64,000 bases of DNA from positions 1 through 64,000 of the forward strand of contig JAGYJW010000022.1 of the NCBI GenBank assembly GCA_018401435.1. Direction: 5' to 3'. The position numbers were made by a program, and so were the translations under genes. The stretch's first letter is position 1. Every line of letters starts with the position of its first letter. Below are positions 24,215-33,800 of this stretch, piece after piece. This stretch comes from Deltaproteobacteria bacterium. GTDB taxonomy: Bacteria > Myxococcota_A > UBA796 > UBA2385. The notes below the pieces were generated by a model, which had not been told where the DNA came from, made no database searches, and was given only the letters and a program-made list of their open reading frames with translations.

Positions 24215-24790
24215 ATGTCTGCACTGCTTCGCCCGCTGTCCTTTGGCCTCCTCTTGACGAGCATCGCCTGCACGGCGGGCCAGAAGTCCGACCTGGACAG
24301 TGGCGGGTCCGCCGGCACGCCCGAGATGGGTCTGGTGGCCGACTTCAGCCTGGAGGACCTCAACCCGGGGTCGGTGCGCGCCGGCGAGGCCGTGTCCCCG
24401 CGCGACTACCTCGAGCGCGTCTCGGGCTGGTACTTCATCCACGCCACCTGAGGCTACTGCCGTAGCCAGTTTGGCTACCTCGCGACCCTTCAGGATGAGA
24501 TCGCCGACGAGGCGCCCGAACTCACCGTCTCCTTGCTGGCGGTGAACGCCGATGGCCACGCCTCGGGGATGGACAGCGCCGCCAGCGTCGCAGATCTGCC
24601 CCTGCTCCAAGATGATGAAGAGGCGCAGGTCTGGGAGCGATGGAATGCCACCTGGCGCGATGTGCACGTGGTGGACGCCGCCAACGAGCGGGTCGCGGTC
24701 TTCAACTTGACCGACCACGATCTCGCCGATCCCGCCAACTACGCGACGCTCAAGGGCCTGCTGATGGACGCCGCGAATCCCGCACGCTGA
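24215..24790 (+). CDS. predicted selenoprotein: thioredoxin-like lipoprotein with U-G-Y-C redox motif
   Basis: 191 aa if the in-frame TGA at 24449-24451 is read as selenocysteine (U79). A lipoprotein signal (G-L-L-L-T-S-I-A-C, Cys19) puts the domain outside the cytoplasm. W-Y-F-I-H-A-T-U-G-Y-C-R-S-Q-F-G-Y-L has the strand-(C/U)xxC-helix layout of thioredoxin-like oxidoreductases, with U79 in the N-terminal, nucleophilic position and C82 as resolving residue. Downstream sequence continues the fold (T-V-S-L-L-A-V-N-A-D-G; D-V-H-V-V-D-A-A-N-E-R-V-A-V-F-N) to a stop at 24788. Without recoding, translation would end at residue 78 and the second half would lack a start. A hairpin of SECIS type follows the TGA. 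A TGC-to-TGA sequencing error is the main alternative. Confidence 0.75.
24452..24478 (+). promoter_or_regulatory. predicted bacterial SECIS element after the UGA codon
   Basis: GTAGCCA (24462-24468) pairs perfectly with TGGCTAC (24472-24478), leaving a G-T-T apical loop. The loop G is the 21st base counting from U of the UGA; in E. coli fdhF the essential loop GU is at about 23-24. GGCTAC at 24452-24457 can compete for the same middle arm. The codons forming the hairpin include CGT and TTT, unusual choices in this GC-rich gene. Confidence 0.65.
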
Positions 24791-24862
24791 GCACGGGGAT
24801 CGCCTCTGTCGCGCCATCCTCCGGGATGAGCCTCGCCTTTGCAGGAGCCTGTCATCCAGGCG

Positions 24863-24892
24863 TTGCCTGCGGGGCTGCGGGTCGGCTAAGCA
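24863..24892 (+). promoter_or_regulatory. candidate promoter TTGCCT-N18-TAAGCA for the acyl-CoA dehydrogenase gene
   Basis: TTGCCT (24863-24868) and TAAGCA (24887-24892) with an 18-nt spacer. Expected transcription start about 24899, inside the palindromic operator that follows. Weak match in GC-rich DNA; the position relative to the operator is the supporting point. Confidence 0.35.
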
Positions 24893-24894
24893 AC

Positions 24895-24912
24895 TGAGTG
24901 AATCGTCATTCA
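24895..24912. promoter_or_regulatory. FadR-type (TetR-family) operator upstream of acyl-CoA dehydrogenase
   Basis: TGAGTGAATCGTCATTCA matches 16 of 18 positions of the TGAATGAMTANTCATTCA consensus that I recall for the TetR-family fatty-acid repressor FadR of Bacillus. It contains the perfect inverted repeat TGAAT-cgtc-ATTCA. It lies 51 nt upstream of an acyl-CoA dehydrogenase gene and over its likely transcription start, as expected for acyl-CoA-relieved repression. The regulator is not in this window. Confidence 0.6.
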
Positions 24913-24963
24913 GTTTTACGCACCCCTGGTGGGGCCCCCGCGCCCCGCCCGCAGGAGAACCCC

Positions 24964-26787
<1,824 letters not shown>

Positions 26788-26804
26788 GCCGGATAGGGGC
26801 GCCC

Positions 26805-28004
26805 GTGGCTCCTCCCGCTCCCCTGCCCCTTTCGCCGCCCTCGCCGCTTCACGAGGCCCTGGTCTCGGACGCGGCGCTGCGCCCGACCCACCTCGAAGTG
26901 GACCTGGGCGCCTTGCGGCACAACCTGGGCGCGATCCGTCAGCATGTGGGCGGGGCGCGCATCATGGCGGTGCTCAAGGCCAACGCCTATGGCCACGGCC
27001 TGGTGCCGGTGGCCCGCCTGATGGAGGCCGAGGGGGTGGCCGCCATCGGGGTGGCGGTGCTGGAAGAGGGCTTGCGCCTGCGCGAGGCCGGCGTCGCCTG
27101 TCCCATCCTGGTGATGGGCGGGATCCTGGGCAGCCAGATCCCGCTCTTCATCGACCAGGAGCTGATGCTCACGGCCTCGTCGGTGGACAAGCTGCGGGCC
27201 ATCGAGGCCTGCGCCGCCGCCATGGGCAAGCGCGCCCGGGTGCACCTGAAGGTGGACACCGGCATGGAGCGCATCGGGGTGCACTGGTACTCCGCCGGCC
27301 CCCTGATCGAGGAGAGCCTGCGCCTCCAACATGTGGACGTAGACGGCATCTTCAGCCATTTCGCCAACAGCGATGCCGCCGATCTCAGCCACGCCCGCCT
27401 GCAGCTGGAGCGCTACCACGAGGTGCTCGACCTCTACCGCCGCCATGGCGCGCCCTGCCCCACCCGGCACATCGCCAACTCGGGTGGCATCCTGCAGCTG
27501 CCCGACAGCCACCTGGACCTGGTGCGCCCGGGAATCGCCCTCTACGGCGTCTACCCCAGCCCCGCGACCCGCCGCAGCCTGGACCTGCGGCCCGCCCTCA
27601 CCTGGAAGAGCCGCGTGGTCTACTTCAAGGTGGTGCAGGCGGGCAATCCCGTCAGCTATGGCAGCACCTGGACCCCCGACCGTCCGGTCCGCCTGGTCAC
27701 CGTGCCGGTGGGCTATGGCGATGGCTACCCGCGGCGCATGTCGGGCCGGGCCGAGCTGATCCTGCGGGGGCGGCGCTTCCCGGTGGTGGGCACCATCTGC
27801 ATGGACCAGGTCATGGTCAACCTGGGGTGGGAGTCCGCCTGGAATGACGATGAGGCGGTGCTTCTGGGGGAGTCCGAGGGCCAGCGCATCACCGTGGAAG
27901 AGCTGGCGGAGTGGGCGGGCACCATCTCCTACGAGATCCTGACCGGCATCAACACCCGGGTGCCCCGGGTCTATGTGGACCGGGGCTCAGCCGGCGGCCG
28001 ATAG
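26805..28004 (+). CDS. alr: alanine racemase
   Basis: 399 aa from a GTG at 26805, 17 nt after the acyl-CoA dehydrogenase stop with AGGGG upstream; the first 25 residues are Pro-rich and extra to the family. Interconverts L- and D-alanine for peptidoglycan. PLP lysine K58 lies in I-M-A-V-L-K-A-N-A-Y-G-H-G; the opposite catalytic Tyr lies in V-G-Y-G-D-G-Y-P-R-R. H-L-K-V-D-T-G-M-E-R-I-G and F-S-H-F-A-N-S-D are also conserved. It overlaps the convergent PilZ gene by 18 nt. Whether it is transcribed with the upstream gene is unclear. Confidence 0.93.
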   Translation: MAPPAPLPLSPPSPLHEALVSDAALRPTHLEVDLGALRHNLGAIRQHVGGARIMAVLKANAYGHGLVPVARLMEAEGVAAIGVAVLEEGLRLREAGVACPILVMGGILGSQIPLFIDQELMLTASSVDKLRAIEACAAAMGKRARVHLKVDTGMERIGVHWYSAGPLIEESLRLQHVDVDGIFSHFANSDAADLSHARLQLERYHEVLDLYRRHGAPCPTRHIANSGGILQLPDSHLDLVRPGIALYGVYPSPATRRSLDLRPALTWKSRVVYFKVVQAGNPVSYGSTWTPDRPVRLVTVPVGYGDGYPRRMSGRAELILRGRRFPVVGTICMDQVMVNLGWESAWNDDEAVLLGESEGQRITVEELAEWAGTISYEILTGINTRVPRVYVDRGSAGGR

Positions 28005-29531
28005 GGCCTTGGGCTCTGGCTCCCCGGCCTGGGCCAGAAGCTCCGCCACCACTCCGGCCACCTTGGGGGCGTCGGCCTCGGAGAAGCGCATGCCCAGCAG
28101 CGTGCCCCCCGCCACGGAATAGAGCCGGGTGACCCGGGCCTCGAGGAAGAGGGGCCCCGGTGCGCCCGGCAGCAGCAGCAACACCTCGGCCCGCGTGCCC
28201 CAGGCCGAGACCTTGGCCAGGCTCTGCTGCACTACGACCCCCACGCCTGTGGAGGAGATGTCGCGCACCTGCCCCGCGGCGGCCTGGCTGCCCACCCGCA
28301 GGGTCGCGACCATGGGCTGAACGGGTGCCGGCGCGACCCGCGGGGCGTCTCGGTCCTTCATCAGGGCGCTGAGCCGCTTGGGAAGCTCGCGCAGGCGGTC
28401 GATCTGCGCCATGTGCAGGCCCAGCTCGGTGCCGCCCTCCACGGCGTGGCGGCTCTTGATCACCACCTCAAAGCTGCTGCTGTGGTCGTCTTCTGGCACC
28501 CAGACCGACAGGCGCGCGACCGCGCCTCGGCCGAGGTCCACATCGCCTGGCACCCGCATCACGGCCTCGTGAAAGCCCAGGTCCACCAGGGTGCCCTCCA
28601 GGGGCTTGTGATCACAGAGATCGAGGTTGACGACGATCTTTTCGGCGTTTGCGGCAAAGCGCCGGCGCCGCTCGACCGCGACCGGGTCGATGCCCCGCAG
28701 CGCCAGATCGCGGGCCACCGTGAGGCGCTCGTTCTCGCGGGCCAGCTCGGAGCACCGCTCCAGCGCGCGCGCCCGGCCACGGGCGAAGGCGGACTGGTCG
28801 AGGGTGAGCCGGTGGTCGCGCCGGGCCCACAGCAGCAGGCCCATCGACAGCAGCAGCCAGGCCGAGCCGACGATCAGGCTGCGGCCCAACAGCTCGTCTT
28901 CCAAGGCGGCCTGGGCGGTGGCCAGGGGGCTGCGAATGGCCAGCGCGGCCACCACCCGCCCCGTCGCGTCTCGGATGGGGGCGCCGGCCTGGGCCAGGAC
29001 GTCGCTGGTGCGGGGGCGAAACGCGGTGGGCTGGTCCCCCGTGAGCAGGATGTGGTGGAGCGCGGGCTCGTAGGGGGCCGGCGACCGCCAATTCGGCGTT
29101 TCGCCGGTGCTCAGCAGCAGCTCCACACCATCCACCCGGCCCTGGTGGGGGCGCGTCCTCAGGCTCTCGGCGCCGGACGGGTTGAGTTGCACCACGTCGA
29201 TGCGGGTCTCGGGCGGCAAGGACTGCTGGATGTCGAGCAGGGTGCTCCGCTGGATCCAGAGGTCGTCGGGGGCCTCCTCCCAGCGGGTGAAGGCGCCTTC
29301 GTTGGGGGCGGCGCTCAGGCCGCGGGCCAGGGCGTCGGCGTCGATGCGGCTGGCAGCCAGGGTCGCAACGGCCTGAGCCTGCTGCTGGGCCGCATCATGG
29401 AGCAGCTGGCGGTCGGCGCTGTGGTCGGCCCAGAGGGCCGCACCGAGCATGCCGCCCAAGGCCGAAGACAGCGCCACAGCCCAGATCAGGGCCGCGCGGC
29501 TGGGGCTTGGAAGGGGCTGCGATTCAGGCAT
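27987..29531 (-). CDS. membrane sensor protein with PilZ (cyclic-di-GMP-type) domains
   Basis: 514 aa from the ATG at 29531, chosen because GAGGA lies 6 nt upstream; a GTG at 29555 is the alternative. A transmembrane helix at about 12-35 and another at about 220-238 enclose a periplasmic region of about 185 residues (CHASE/double-Cache-like size). A short helical stalk and two PilZ-like barrels follow in the cytoplasm. The last one (about 400-500) has Q-V-R-D-I-S-S-T-G-V-G-V, the D/N-x-S-x2-G part of PilZ; the upstream R-x3-R motif is not clear, so nucleotide binding is uncertain. Probable role: converting an envelope signal to motility or surface behaviour. Confidence 0.7.
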   Translation of the reverse strand: MPESQPLPSPSRAALIWAVALSSALGGMLGAALWADHSADRQLLHDAAQQQAQAVATLAASRIDADALARGLSAAPNEGAFTRWEEAPDDLWIQRSTLLDIQQSLPPETRIDVVQLNPSGAESLRTRPHQGRVDGVELLLSTGETPNWRSPAPYEPALHHILLTGDQPTAFRPRTSDVLAQAGAPIRDATGRVVAALAIRSPLATAQAALEDELLGRSLIVGSAWLLLSMGLLLWARRDHRLTLDQSAFARGRARALERCSELARENERLTVARDLALRGIDPVAVERRRRFAANAEKIVVNLDLCDHKPLEGTLVDLGFHEAVMRVPGDVDLGRGAVARLSVWVPEDDHSSSFEVVIKSRHAVEGGTELGLHMAQIDRLRELPKRLSALMKDRDAPRVAPAPVQPMVATLRVGSQAAAGQVRDISSTGVGVVVQQSLAKVSAWGTRAEVLLLLPGAPGPLFLEARVTRLYSVAGGTLLGMRFSEADAPKVAGVVAELLAQAGEPEPKALSAAG

Positions 29532-29662
29532 TGCGAATCCTCGCAGGGTCGCCACCCCTTACGGTCGCCTTTCAGCACCCTGAAGGCTCTTGCTGGCCGC
29601 CCGTCCGCCAACGGGGCAGGTTTGGCCCTGCCTGTTCTCTTCCGCCCCGAGCCGGAGCCCCC

Positions 29663-30529
29663 ATGCACAGCCGCCGTCAGATCCTCGCCGCCGCCCCCGG
29701 ACTCGCCCTGCTCGCCGCAGGCTGTCCCAAGGTGGATGTCGCCGCCGTGGGCAAGGCCGTGCAGAAGTGGCTGCCCAAGGTCCGCTTCGACAAGGTGAAC
29801 CTGCGGGACATCGACTTCGACAAGGCCGATCTGACCTTTGTCTTCCAGGTGGACAACCCTGCCCCGCTCAAGGTCGGGCTGGCCAGCTTCTCCTATGCCC
29901 TGGCGCTGGAAGGCCAGCGGCTCTTTGACGGCGACAACCCCGACGGCGTCAAGCTGGAGGCCGAAGGCAGCGCCCCCCTGAAATTCCCCATGACCCTGCG
30001 CTGGAAGGATCTCCTCGACCTGCTCAAGGCCACAAAGGGCAAGGACGAGCTGAACTTTGGCTTGACTGGCAATATGGGATTCGACACGCCGGTGGGTGTG
30101 GCCAAGTTGCCCTATGACGCCAGCGGTCTGCTCCCGGCCCTGCGCAAGCCCCGCTTCGACCTCAAGGGCCTCAAGCTGCGCGAGCTGAAGCTGCTGGAAA
30201 ACCGCGCCAGCCTGGGCCTGCAGATCGACGCCACCAACCTGGGCGGGGCTGCCATCGGCTTCTCGGGCTTCGACTACAACCTGCGGCTGGGTGGGGATCG
30301 CGTGGCAGCCGGTGTGGTCGAGCGCCTGGGCGAGGTGGCCGGAACTGCGACCGAGCGCCTGGAGATCCCCATCGACCTCAACCTGCTCAACCTGGGGTCC
30401 GGCGTGCTCAACGCCATCAAGAACAACGGCGACATCGAGGCGGCCTTGGGCGCCAGGCTCAAGGTCCGCACGCCCTTTGGTGAGGTGCCGCTATCCGTGG
30501 ACGAGAGCGGTCGGCTGAGCGTGAGCTGA
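29663..30529 (+). CDS. LEA type 2 (WHy domain) family lipoprotein
   Basis: 288 aa from the ATG at 29663 with GGAG upstream. The signal M-H-S-R-R-Q-I-L-A-A-A-P-G-L-A-L-L-A-A-G-C has a twin Arg and a lipobox. Two WHy-like repeats follow: L-T-F-V-F-Q-V-D-N-P-A-P-L-K-V at about 55-69 and L-G-L-Q-I-D-A-T-N-L-G at about 185-195, each a strand ending in N-P/N-L. Such domains are found in desiccation- and stress-linked proteins. Function in bacteria is unknown. Confidence 0.75.
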   Translation: MHSRRQILAAAPGLALLAAGCPKVDVAAVGKAVQKWLPKVRFDKVNLRDIDFDKADLTFVFQVDNPAPLKVGLASFSYALALEGQRLFDGDNPDGVKLEAEGSAPLKFPMTLRWKDLLDLLKATKGKDELNFGLTGNMGFDTPVGVAKLPYDASGLLPALRKPRFDLKGLKLRELKLLENRASLGLQIDATNLGGAAIGFSGFDYNLRLGGDRVAAGVVERLGEVAGTATERLEIPIDLNLLNLGSGVLNAIKNNGDIEAALGARLKVRTPFGEVPLSVDESGRLSVS

Positions 30530-30551
30530 GCCGGTTGGGGCATGGGGGCCG

Positions 30552-31526
30552 TCAGCGCGCGCTGCGCCGGAGGAAGCGGGCCTCGGCCTCTTCGGCCTCT
30601 TGCTGGTTCATGCCCAGGCGCCCGGCCAGGGCGTAGAGCTGCTGGCGGGCCTGGGGGTCGTGACCGCCCCAGGTGGCCATGCGCTCCAGGGCCTGGTCCA
30701 TCATCCACACCCGGGCCAGGGTGGCCGCGGCGGTGGCCTCGGCCGGGCGCAGATCGAGGCCGGTGGCGAAGCGTTGCAGCGCCTGCTGCTCCTTGCCGTC
30801 GAGCTGCTCGTCCACCAGGGCCATGGCCTGGGCCATCGCGAGCAGGCTGACCCGAACAGCCCCCGGACTGGTCGCCCGCAGCTCGGCGCTGGTCAGGGGC
30901 GGGCGCTGGGACAGCTCGTTGAGGCTGCCCTGGTCTGGGCCGATCAGATCGGTGAGCCAGCTCGCCTCTTCCGGGCTCACCCGGCCATCGGCCCGCGCGA
31001 TCTCCACCAACATCCGGGACAAGACCTGGCGGTCATAGGGGTGCACGATGGGCGCCTCGGCCAGCTGCCGCTGAAAGGCGCCCATCAGCTCGCGGGCAGC
31101 CTCGGCCGAGACCCAGGCCCGGGCCTCGCCATCCCAGACAAAGCGGCTGCGAACGCCTTCAAAGGCGGCGAGGATGGCCTGCTGCTGTTCGCTGGCGGAC
31201 AGGTTGCGGGCGGCCTGCTGGCGCCCGCGATCGGCCTCGGCCATGGCGGACCAGGCCAGGTCCGAGGCCACCCGCCCGGCGATGCCATGGCCGAAGACGC
31301 TGCGCACCAGCGACGCCAACGCGCTGCGCAGGCTGTACATCAGCGTGCGGCTGACCGTCGATTGCACCCGGGTGGCCACGGCGTTGCCGGGGGCGGCCGG
31401 CAGGCTGTGCCGGGCCGGAACGGCATGTCCGGAGCGGGGGCAGACAAAGCGCAGGGACAGGCTGCGTCCCTGCACCTGAAGGTCCTGGATGAGGGGGGCC
31501 AGGTTGTCGGGGGTGGGCGTGCTCAT
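30552..31526 (-). CDS. TerB-like helical domain protein
   Basis: 324 aa. The middle and C-terminal parts contain M-L-V-E-I-A-R-A-D-G-R-V-S-P-E-E-A-S-W-L and a second copy (M-A-L-V-D-E-Q-L-D-G-K-E-Q-Q-A-L), the A-D-G-x(2-3)-E-E pattern of the TerB/tellurite-resistance helical fold. About residues 28-31 (V-C-P-R-S-G) could be half of a metal site. No transmembrane segment is evident. TerB-like proteins often act as membrane-linked scaffolds in stress responses. It diverges from the membrane zinc-ribbon gene at 31618. Confidence 0.6.
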   Translation of the reverse strand: MSTPTPDNLAPLIQDLQVQGRSLSLRFVCPRSGHAVPARHSLPAAPGNAVATRVQSTVSRTLMYSLRSALASLVRSVFGHGIAGRVASDLAWSAMAEADRGRQQAARNLSASEQQQAILAAFEGVRSRFVWDGEARAWVSAEAARELMGAFQRQLAEAPIVHPYDRQVLSRMLVEIARADGRVSPEEASWLTDLIGPDQGSLNELSQRPPLTSAELRATSPGAVRVSLLAMAQAMALVDEQLDGKEQQALQRFATGLDLRPAEATAAATLARVWMMDQALERMATWGGHDPQARQQLYALAGRLGMNQQEAEEAEARFLRRSAR

Positions 31527-31617
31527 TTCGGCTCCATGAACCCGGATGCTATCCGTTCCCGAGGCGCGGCTGGCGCGCTACCCTCGAAGTCCCCCCCGGC
31601 ATCGCCCCGGAGCCGCA

Positions 31618-32535
31618 TTGTCCACCCTCAAGCTGGCGCGTCCCTCCGGGCGATTCCTGCTGATCCTGGTCATCTCGGCCTGCTTCAGCCTGGTTGGTGT
31701 GGTGATCGCGATCGCCGGCGCCTTGTCCGAGACCAGCAAGACCCAGTCCTCTGCCGGTTTTGCGCTCTTTTCGGCGGCCTTCTTCGTCTGTGGCCCGCTG
31801 ACGCTGGGCCTGGCCTTTGGGGGCGCCTCCGAACCGCGCAGCCTGGCCAAGGCCGGCGGGCTGGTGGGGGCCGGCTTGATGGCCCTGCTGGCCGCCGTGT
31901 TCCTGAGCATCGGCATGGCCCTGGACAATGGCATCGGGTCGGGCATCTTTGGCGGCGCCATGTGCTGCGGGCTGCCGGGCCTGGTGCTGATGGGCGCCGG
32001 GCTGATGTTGGGCCTGGGTGGCGTCAAGAACCGGAACGCAGAGCTGGATCGCGAGGATGCCGGCCTGCTGGTGACTGCGCTGCGCAAGCGCCCCTCGGCC
32101 AGCTTCGCGGGCCTGGCCCAAGAGCTGGACACCGACGTGGACCGGGTCGAAGGCCTGCTGCGGTCGGTCGCTGACAAGCTCGATGGCGAGCTTATTCCCA
32201 AGGCGGGGGCCTGGGTGTCCAACGCCTATGGCAAGCGCGCCCGCGAGCAGCTGCTGGGCATGATCGAGACCCAGGGCCACAGCAAGGATGTCGACCTCGC
32301 CAAGGAGATCGAGCTGCCTGTCGAGGTGGTGCGGGTGTGGATCTACGAGCTGGCCGGCAAGGGCCGCTTCAGCGGGTCGGTGCACTGGCCCGATGTGTGG
32401 TCGGGCAGCGCCGCGGCCTTGGGGGGTGGCGCCTGTCCAGGCTGCGGCGGCACCCTGTCGCCCGCGGGGAAGAACCGCCTCGCCTGCGCCCACTGCGGCA
32501 CCGAGCGCTTCGTGCTGCCCGGCGCGGGTCAGTAG
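31618..32535 (+). CDS. membrane protein with winged-helix-like region and C-terminal zinc ribbon
   Basis: 305 aa. TTG start at 31618 chosen for its GGAG 6 nt upstream; an in-frame ATG at 31546 gives an Arg/Pro-rich extension that overlaps the promoter-like TTCCCG-N17-TACCCT at 31556-31584. Four hydrophobic helices occupy residues about 10-130. A cytoplasmic helical part with HTH-like spacing follows (L-L-V-T-A-L-R-K-R-P-S-A-S-F-A-G-L-A-Q-E), then a zinc ribbon C-P-G-C-G-G near 275 and C-A-H-C-G-T near 292. Function not recognised. Confidence 0.6.
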   Translation: MSTLKLARPSGRFLLILVISACFSLVGVVIAIAGALSETSKTQSSAGFALFSAAFFVCGPLTLGLAFGGASEPRSLAKAGGLVGAGLMALLAAVFLSIGMALDNGIGSGIFGGAMCCGLPGLVLMGAGLMLGLGGVKNRNAELDREDAGLLVTALRKRPSASFAGLAQELDTDVDRVEGLLRSVADKLDGELIPKAGAWVSNAYGKRAREQLLGMIETQGHSKDVDLAKEIELPVEVVRVWIYELAGKGRFSGSVHWPDVWSGSAAALGGGACPGCGGTLSPAGKNRLACAHCGTERFVLPGAGQ

Positions 32536-33764
32536 CGCAAGCAGGCCTCGCGCTGCTCTTGGAAGGCCGCCAGCTCGGGGGCCCAGCCCTCGATCAGGTC
32601 GCGGGGGCGCATGCGGGCCTCCAGCCCCAGGCGGATGTCGGCCGAGCCGCTCAGCAGGTCGATGGCGATGGGATCGGCCACGAATTCGTAGACCTCGGTG
32701 CGCCACTTGAACTGGTCGGGGTTGGCCCGCAAGGCGGCCTCCAAGACCACCAGGCCCAACAGCACCGGCTCCATGGCGTAGCGGTCGGTCACGAAGATCT
32801 CGACCCCGTGGCAGATCTGGCCGGCATGCTTCTGGAAGCGGGGTTCAAAGGTGGCTGCTCGAAAGGCGACGCCGCCAAGGTGGTTGTCCAAGGCCCCCTG
32901 GCGGCAGAGCCGGGCCAGCCCTTCGGGGTCCAGCCAGGGCGCCCCCACGAGGTGAAAGGGCCGGCAGGTGCCCCGCCCTTCGGACAGGTTGGTGCCTTCG
33001 ACCAGGCAGAGGCCCGGGTAGATGCCGGCGGTGTCCAGGGTGGGCATATTGGGCGAGGGGTAGACCCAGGGCAGGCCCGTGTCATCCAGCCAAAGCTCCC
33101 GGCGCCAGCCTTCGGAGGGGATGGTGGTCACCTTGCAGTCGATCCCGCAGAATCGCTGGAAGAAGGTAGCCAGCTCACCCATGGTCATGCCGTGGCGAAT
33201 GGCCAGGGGCATGGCGCTGACGAAGCTCTCGAAGCCCGGCCGCACCACGTTGCCCTCCAGGCTGACCCCGTCGATGGGGTTGGGGCGGTCCAACACCAGG
33301 ATCTCGCAGCCCACCCTGCCCGCCACCTCCATGATGTAGGCCAGGGTGGCCTGGTAGGTGTAGTAGCGGGCCCCGATGTCCTGGATGTCGAAGACCAGCA
33401 CGTCGAGGTCGGCCAGGGTCTCGGCCGGCGGGTGCAGCGAGGCCTCGGAGTCGCCATAGAGGCTGACGGTGGCGGGCAGGGGCAGGGCGCGGCCCCCGTC
33501 GGTCTCGCCGTCCTGCACCGCGATCATGTCCTGGGCGGTGCTGTCGATGCCGTGCTCGGGCCCAAATAGCCGCCGGATCTCGACCCCTGCGGCCCGCAGG
33601 CGGGGCAGGGCGTGGTCGAGGTCCGTTGTGACCGCGGTGTGGTTGCAGCAGAGCCCCACCCGCCGACCCCGCAGGTGGCGGGAGAGCAGCGCGTCATCGG
33701 CAAGCAGCACGTCGAGTCCGGATCGCAAGCGGGCCCCCTGGTATGCGCCCCGGGCGCGGGGCAT
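32529..33764 (-). CDS. namZ: DUF1343 family exo-beta-N-acetylmuramidase (NamZ-like)
   Basis: About 411 aa from the ATG at 33764; the frame extends upstream but overlaps the divergent lipoprotein gene. Conserved family elements: G-R-R-V-G-L-C-C-N-H-T-A-V, R-L-F-G-P-E-H-G, V-L-V-F-D-I-Q-D-I-G-A-R-Y-Y-T-Y, D-R-P-N-P-I and S-P-N-M-P-T-L-D-T-A. NamZ releases terminal N-acetylmuramic acid from peptidoglycan chains. No signal peptide is seen from this start, so it may act in the cytoplasm on recycled muropeptides, or the true start may lie elsewhere. It converges with the membrane zinc-ribbon gene (7-nt overlap). Confidence 0.85.
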   Translation of the reverse strand: MPRARGAYQGARLRSGLDVLLADDALLSRHLRGRRVGLCCNHTAVTTDLDHALPRLRAAGVEIRRLFGPEHGIDSTAQDMIAVQDGETDGGRALPLPATVSLYGDSEASLHPPAETLADLDVLVFDIQDIGARYYTYQATLAYIMEVAGRVGCEILVLDRPNPIDGVSLEGNVVRPGFESFVSAMPLAIRHGMTMGELATFFQRFCGIDCKVTTIPSEGWRRELWLDDTGLPWVYPSPNMPTLDTAGIYPGLCLVEGTNLSEGRGTCRPFHLVGAPWLDPEGLARLCRQGALDNHLGGVAFRAATFEPRFQKHAGQICHGVEIFVTDRYAMEPVLLGLVVLEAALRANPDQFKWRTEVYEFVADPIAIDLLSGSADIRLGLEARMRPRDLIEGWAPELAAFQEQREACLRY

Positions 33765-33800
33765 AGAATGTGCGAGACCGTAACATCGGCCGGATCTCCC

